Source of the DNA: Spirogloea muscicola
Lineage: Eukaryota; Streptophyta; Zygnematophyceae; Spirogloeales; Spirogloeaceae
Direction of reading: 5' to 3'
DNA: 64,000 bases
Assembly (NCBI GenBank): GCA_009602725.1
Contig: WELB01000091.1
Span: 68,717 to 132,716, forward strand
Shown here: positions 58,001 to 64,000 of the stretch, in pieces
Position numbering within the stretch: the stretch's first letter is position 1
How the letters are laid out: each line of letters begins with the position of its first letter
Program-made: the position numbers and the translations under genes
Notes under the pieces: generated by a model
Told to the model about the DNA's origin: nothing
What the model saw: only the letters and a program-made list of their open reading frames with translations
Database searches by the model: none

Positions 58001-61000
58001 TCTTCAGGCATTCGCTACAGTCTTGGTGCCCATAGCTACTCGTTTAAGAGCACGATCAGCAGAGGTACGACCTCCTCCACGCCATTTCTTGCCATCTGCT
58101 TTGACTGTGCCGCATGCCTCAGCCCGTGGCTGAATACATGACTTGCGCTGACAATTCTCTCCGTCAATCCCGAGTTGCATGAGGACCTGTGCATGGGAAG
58201 TGATTCATGTGTTGGCCTACACATCACTATTAGCATACACTGCTACTCAGCGACAGAACGCCTGTGGTATCTGCTTGTTTGTGCTGCTTACAAGCCAAGC
58301 CATGACCAGTATTGGCGTGGACACTTAGGACATTGTGCTGCTGTTGCTTGCTTATTCTGCTGGCTTGCAGTGCACCAAGGAGGGTCGGCCAATAGCAGCA
58401 AAGAATGCGGAGTCGTGCGTTTACTTGTTGTGGGCATTGCTCCCTGCCTTCTGCAATTATCCCAGAGACACTTCGCAAGCGTTCCAAGGGGTAAGCTGCC
58501 TAGCTTGACAATCCTCGGCTCACTAGAGCACAGTACCTAGTTGAGGTGCACAGCAACTTTGAGAATGTTCAAATTGCAGAAGTGAAACTCTCGTGTGGTG
58601 TAGATGGCCCAAATGCTCGGGAACATTCTGGAGAAAGAACCTGACCTCCGGACCATAATATACAACAGCCTGCAGGCAAGTTCAATACACAGCTGATCAG
58701 GAAGAGAGGCCCGCCCTTCCGTGCAGCTAAATATTTAGTTGAGCTTACATGGAAAAGGATAGCTGTAATTATGATCAGCATGCACATTGCCATGATACAC
58801 TTCACTTGACACCCACACATACTGTATATGTTTCACCAATACTTGCACAGAATCTATTGTCTGCAAAAGACAGATTCGTTTTGCTCTGCACAGATCACAG
58901 ACAAACCGATAGCGTGGTCATGACACATTTTTTTAGAATTTATGATGCAGAAATTGATAGCACAAAACAGGAGAGCAAGGGGTGATGTACCGAAGGCAAA
59001 AGGTGCCGGTCGAACCAAGAAGGGGCGCGAGGTGGTGGAGGATGAGGAAGAAGGGTTGCAGCTGAGCTTGGTGAGGGAGTCCGTGAAGGAGCGCTTTTAT
59101 TCACCGGGCCAGGCAGAGGCTAATCTTTCTGCAATCGCCGCATTCTCCAAGAATTTCCTTCCATTGCTGTTCAACATCTTCCTCAGTACTCCTTCTGAGA
59201 GACGAGGCAACATCCAGGTACGCAGGACTATATTGTTGTCAGACCTTGGGGTTACGATGATTGCAAACCTGCAGAGTTTTTATGCGACAAAGTGTAAGAT
59301 ATTTGCAGCTAAAGCAGCTCTGTGCTTTGAGGAGCTCAGTGCGCTTAGACGACTTGTTCTTGGGCAGGATACTATAGCAGCCCTGGCTTCAATCTCTCCT
59401 CGGGAAGTTGTGCGGCTTTACTTTGTGGAGATCATGCGGAGGCTCCTGGCTGCTACAAAGGAGGCCAGCGATGCTAGCGCTCAGGCGGGCGATAACGTTC
59501 CAATGCAGATCGATGTTACTGATTCTGCCTCTGCTCGAAGGTTTGCAATCTTTGATTTTCAAGAGTAATTGTATCCATGTGATCACAAAGTGGATGCAGA
59601 ATATTGCGACTACAATCAGCGAAGTCTGGTTTACAGATCCATATCACTGAACAAAGTGTTAGGGTCAGTGCTTCTGGTCATAACATGTCTGTAGGTCATT
59701 CACAACCCACCTCCTTGTGTGAACAAGCTGTTGCGTAGCTTATGTGGACACTTGCTTGCAGCCTATGACGTACTTGGTCTGCATCATTCTGAGTGCATCA
59801 CAAGACTCTCCATGAGCAGGTGCACTTTTATGGATTTGGCACTTGCGTTGTCTAAGGGCCTGGATGAGGAGAGCACAGACATGCTGCTCAGCTCTGCAAA
59901 GCCTGCCTTGAAAGTAAGGCCTTGCTGTCACGAGCTGCTTCATATGGCTCTTGTTGGTAGGACTACACTTGCAGCGTGGCTTTTAGAGTGACGTGGGGTA
60001 GCTCTGCCCTGGATGTCTTACTTCATGTTGTAGGTCCATCTCTCAAATGCATGACAAGTGCAAGCATCAATGACATGCACTGTCAGCACTGTCAGCTGTG
60101 GAGTGCAATCTAAGGGCTATGCCTATGTATGCTGGCGCTTGATAGGACGGCGATGCACTTGTCCAAAAGAAGGCGTACAAATTACTGGCGCAGCTACTCA
60201 CGGTACCTGTTCTTCACCTTGACTGCAGTCCTTCCGTATGGTACTGATTTTCCTCTGCTTGTACCATGAGCAGCCTAAGCACAAACCTATCATGTGTTGA
60301 TCAGTATGCCTTGTTAGTTGATGAGTGTGTAGCTGGTGACATTCACGTCTCAGGTTCTCTCAGAGTCACTAAGAGAGAGAGTGTCGTCATGCCTCTCAGG
60401 AGCACCCTTCTTTGTTGGAGCGCAATCTCAAGGAGCTCCTGAGCTTGCTTGTAGACTCTCTCCAAGCTTGCCAGGCCTCAGCCAAGCGGCACCGCATCAT
60501 TTGCTTGCACACACTAATCGTCCACCTCATTAAGGTGCTCTCTTCCACATTGTCTGGATGCATAGCTTGATAATGCATTTCTCCACTTAAAGTCTTTGCA
60601 ATCTAATGTTCATTGTTTCACTTCATATTTGACTTACCCATACATCCTCTGGGCAGATTGGAGATGCCCGCAAGGATGACACTGCGTCTCTGCTGATAAG
60701 CGAGATCATCCTTGCCACCAAGGAGGTAACGATGCACGTCTGCCACCTGTTTCCATTCCTATTGCTGTGACTAATTCGTTCAGGGTTGGGTTTTCCTGGT
60801 GAAAGTGAGGATGAGTTGCGTGGCACGTAACAGCCATGCATGACTTATCCAAGTGCGTCCTTCTGTCAGGTGAACAAGAAGACAAGAAATGTGGCTTATG
60901 ACCTCCTTGTCACGGTGGCCCACAGCACAGCTGACACCGGTTCTGGGGGTAGCCCTGATAAGCTGCTGCAGTTCTTCACCATGGTATTCGTCCCCTTTCT

Positions 61001-63803
61001 CCTCCTACAGAAGACAAGGTTGTAAATGTGTAACTAAATATCTTGAGGACTACTAGTAGCGACGAATGCTGCACATATGCTGGTGCTTTGTCGGAATATT
61101 TGATGGTGAATTACCTTGATTATTTGGGCTCTGGATAGTTGGGATTCTGCTTGTTAGGGAGGGAGCTCAGGCACCCGTGACATATTCGTCTGGAGACCCT
61201 CATTGAGACCCCTTGGTACGCAGGTGATGGGAGGGCTAGCAGGCTCGACGTCCCAGATGGTCAGCGCCACTGTAGTTGCTCTTGCCCGGCTTCTTTACGA
61301 GTTCTCGGTGCACCTTGTTCGCACAGTGCCGGAGCTCCTCCCCACAGCCCTCCTCCTCCTGCGCAGCAAGAGTCGAGAGATTATTAAGGTATGTCACTGA
61401 CTTTCACCAGATCCTTGCATCCGGCCAGGCTGCATTATCGACTCTTCCCACAGACCTTTGCTTCCCTAAGCTTGATGAAGAGGTGATGCGTCTCTTTATC
61501 AACAATGACGTTTGTTGGGCAGGCTGTTCTGGGATTGGTAAAAGTGGTCATTGCAAGACTACCCGCCGGTGAGCTGGAGCCTTACTTGGCTAGTATGATT
61601 GAAGGGCTCCTGCTTTGGTGTGAGGACGCCAAGAATCAATTTCGAATGAAGGTCAGCCACTACTTAACCTACCTACCTAATGAGGCTGTCCTCCACTGAT
61701 TTCGTGCCTTGCTACTTTTCAACCAGTCTCCCCTTTCCTGCCTTCCTTTGATGGTTTCTAATCCCTCTCATTCTCTATTTCACCTTGAAGAGCAGGGTAT
61801 TTAGATGCTTTGGATGCTGACATTGATACTGAAATATGAACAGGCACATCCAGGCCGTTGACATAGGCTACTGATTAGGTCTTCATGGTCTTATTTCCAT
61901 GAGAATGGACAGTCAAAGCGTTCTTAATATCATCACTGCTGCCAATCTTACCGTGTTCCTCAAACAGGTGCGGGTGATCGTGGAGAGATTGGTCCGCAGG
62001 TGTGGTTACAACACAGTTGCTGCGGTCATGCCTGAGGAGCATATCAAGCTGCTGCAGCACATCCGCAAGGTCAGCTTGGCCCCAAGGCCTTTAAGCTGTT
62101 GCAAACTTGAGTGGTTTGGGACTCGTCCAGAGAAGCACTGCTTCTCTGGACAAGTCCCTCTGTCTTACCTCCGTGGGTACTTACCCCATAACACCCAGTA
62201 CTAAAAACATTAAGACAGTGCTTTACTTCTTGACGGCAGGTCCGCCCCTCATCTAACTGGCAAGAAGCTGTTGCTTATGCCACTCACCAAACCACGCTGT
62301 CAGATGCGAGACCCCCAATATGGGCGATCTTAAGTTCGATCGTTTCTGACTAGATTGCCCGTGTTTTAGGACTCTACATAGCAATTAAACACGTTACTCT
62401 GGATATGATCAGACGAAGGAAAGAGAGGAAAAGAAAAGGCTGGAGAAAACGGAGGGGGAGGAGGATTCCAAGTCGATAAGGTCCAGAGCAAGTACTGCCA
62501 GGTCAGGCTCACCTGCCACTCTGTTTGCCACAACCCAACAGCTGTTGATTGAGCCATTATTGACTTAGAAGCTGAAGTAACAGATGGCATAAGTAGGACC
62601 ACTTGCGGTCTGGTCTACGCACTTCGGTCTGTCATCGATGAGTTGCTGTACAGCCTGGGGCAGCACTTTTGGTGCTCTTTGTACTCACTCCATACCAACA
62701 TGAATGCAGGAGGAGCTCTTTCCACCACACGGACATTTTCTCCGATGAGGACGACGATGATGGCAGCGATGCCGATCTGGCGCCCTCGACTGCCGCTGCC
62801 GGTGGCAGCGCCGCCGGTCCAGTCAAGTCGACCCTAAGATCTGCAGGGAGGAGCGCTGCCACTTCCATGTGGGTTTCTATCTCTTCACGCACGCCTTGCT
62901 GCTGTTTCTGCCACCCTGTTCCAGGAGCTTTTGCAGCACTCTTTCAGCCGCACTTAGCACGAGGCCAGTATCAAAAGCTCACAGTGGAGTGGCTAGCTTT
63001 GTGTCAATGATTGGCTCCAGGAGTACGACATTGGCCCGTTCTTAGTAAGCCCCTTTCTGAATTATTCGCTATTCGTGCTCAGGAGTAAGAGGAGCCGGAA
63101 ACTGCTCGCAAGGTTGCCCAAGGACGAGCTGGGCGGCGAGAGTGGCGAGCCACTCGATCTGCTGGACGTGCAGAGGACAAGGACCGCCCTCTCCGCGCCG
63201 CCATCGACCAGGCGGGGTCAGCGGCAGGCCGACGACGAGGAGGGGGATCTCGAGGTCGGGCCCGATGGCCGGCTCATCATCACTGAAAGCTCCAACGACA
63301 GGGGGAAGCGGAGACGCGACGATGATGGCGACGCCAACATGGGCGACGCCGAGTGGCTGGAGACGGGCAGCCGGGGGCGGAGCCAAGGCCGGCTGCACCA
63401 GCCGAAGGCGCAGAAGGGACCCCAGGGGCAGTGGCGCGCTGCCGGCACTGGCGGCGGCGGCAAGCGGGCTGCGCCGGCTTCAACAGCGGCGAGGAAGAAG
63501 GGCTGGGGCTACACAGGCCAGGAGTATGCAGACAAGAGGGGCCGAGCAGGGGGCGATGCACAGCGGGCGGGGCGGTTGGAGCCATATGCGTACTGGCCAC
63601 TCGACGCGAAGCTGCTCAACAGGCGGGAGGGAAAGCGGGCGCAGGCGCGCTCGGGCATGGCTAGCGTGCTGGTCCACAGCGGCAAGCGCGGCAGCGCCGG
63701 CAAGGCGGGCTTCAAGGTGTCGCCCAAGAAGGTGCCGAAGGCCGCGAGCGGCGCGCGGCAGAAGGTGCACAAAGGCAGAAAGGGCAAGGCGGCCAGGAAG
63801 TAG
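55076..63803 (+). CDS. RRP12: RRP12 (HEAT-repeat ribosome biogenesis/export factor)
   Basis: Nucleolar HEAT-repeat protein with an NUC173 region, needed for maturation and nuclear export of both ribosomal subunits. Twenty-one exons close in phase to 1387 residues: 55076-55292, 55693-56009, 56098-56704, 57076-57330, 57557-57648, 57855-58064, 58371-58490, 58604-58675, 58951-59217, 59368-59540, 59820-59913, 60146-60202, 60400-60534, 60657-60725, 60870-60983, 61224-61388, 61523-61651, 61968-62069, 62413-62501, 62710-62868, 63083-63803. Landmarks are SAWDMGLLILAALFDKLG, LLWALLPAFCNYPRDT, the GLVKVVIARLPAGELEPYL stretch, VMPEEHIKLLQHIRK, an acidic stretch SDEDDDDGSDAD, and the C-terminal signature GRLEPYAYWPLDAKLLNRR with a Lys-rich end. 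Two introns, after 56009 and 58675, use GC donors (AAG|GCAAGT, CAG|GCAAGT). The protein is slightly longer than yeast Rrp12. Confidence 0.96.
55497..55530. repeat. Telo-box-like tract in RRP12 intron 1
   Basis: Contains ACCCTAAAC at 55501-55509 and AAACCCTG at about 55520, close to the plant telo-box AAACCCTAA. Such boxes are common near ribosome-biogenesis genes in plants. Here they fall in the first intron. Confidence 0.45.
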
Positions 63804-64000
63804 TGCGCTGCTCACGGGCCGGCTGGAGTTGCTCCATCGGCTCTGCTGGCACCATGACCAGAGCCTGACAACCTCTGCTGCACTGTTGGAGGATCAAAGA
63901 TACGAATGTTGCCAAGCATGCACGGCTTGTACTTCCCAGCCCGGCATCAGCCGTTTTGCTTTGCCAGTTGGCTACTTCGGGAAAGTAAGAGCTCTGTGGA
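63804..64000. other. RRP12 downstream flank
   Basis: Probable 3' untranslated sequence. No clear polyadenylation signal (TGTAA or AATAAA) occurs before the window ends. Confidence 0.5.

Noticed and set aside
1-64000. CRISPR array, bacterial operon or prophage
   Set aside because: The intron-rich eukaryotic gene structure and absence of regular repeat-spacer arrays rule these out.

Overview
The window reads as nuclear DNA of a green alga (Chlorophyta, probably a trebouxiophyte- or Chlorella-like species; the lineage is an inference). The reasons are plant-type proteins (a telomere-repeat-binding factor with a ubiquitin-like domain plus a Myb domain, augmin subunit 4, an Spt20/PHL-type coactivator, a plant-type TMEM120), a hydroxyproline-rich EGF-like wall or surface protein, GC-rich exons cut by many short GT-AG introns of 60-300 bases, and a eukaryotic initiator tRNA. 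Three runs of N (15177-15538, 39774-39895, 52551-52862) and two single N bases (20939, 32456) all lie in very GC-rich first-exon or promoter sequence.

Layout. 227/341-2311 (+): secreted EGF-like and proline-rich protein built from repeated phase-1 exons. 3476-5237 (+): weak unidentified exons. 5227-8653 (-): augmin subunit AUG4/HAUS4. 8700-11000: nest of short hairpin repeats, including an inverted pair. 11026-13874 (+): TMEM120. 14977-19595 (+): telomere-repeat-binding factor, interrupted by a gap. 21004-23250 (+): mitochondrial phosphate carrier. 24684-32470 (-): kinesin-4 chromokinesin with a C-terminal cysteine-rich CXC region. 32600-34650: tandem hairpin repeats and a palindromic pair of unknown coding fragments. 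35898-38870 (-): P-loop kinase of the uridine-kinase-like family. 39623-39734 (-): a lone first exon of IMP4 beside a gap. 40115-41927 (+): Mpv17/PMP22 protein. 43986-52464 (-): Spt20-domain (PHL-type) protein with a giant CAG-encoded glutamine tail. 53150-53221 (+): initiator tRNA-Met. 53470-54840: degenerate coding remnants, including two inverted DNA cytosine-5 methyltransferase-like segments. 55076-63803 (+): complete 21-exon RRP12.

There is no operon-like logic. Several genes nevertheless fall into the same cell processes: chromosome and spindle (AUG4, kinesin-4, telomere-binding factor), ribosome biogenesis (RRP12, IMP4 exon, initiator tRNA), and organelle or endomembrane proteins (phosphate carrier, Mpv17, TMEM120). 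Most gene models were built by hand from splice sites and reading phase. For TMEM120, the phosphate carrier, Mpv17 and RRP12 the phases close across every exon. I do not see a clearly new biological system. The most unusual items are the palindromic unknown coding pair (34173-34643), the inverted methyltransferase-like pair (54463-54839), the orphan IMP4 exon, the hairpin repeat family, and the 2.7-kb glutamine-coding repeat.
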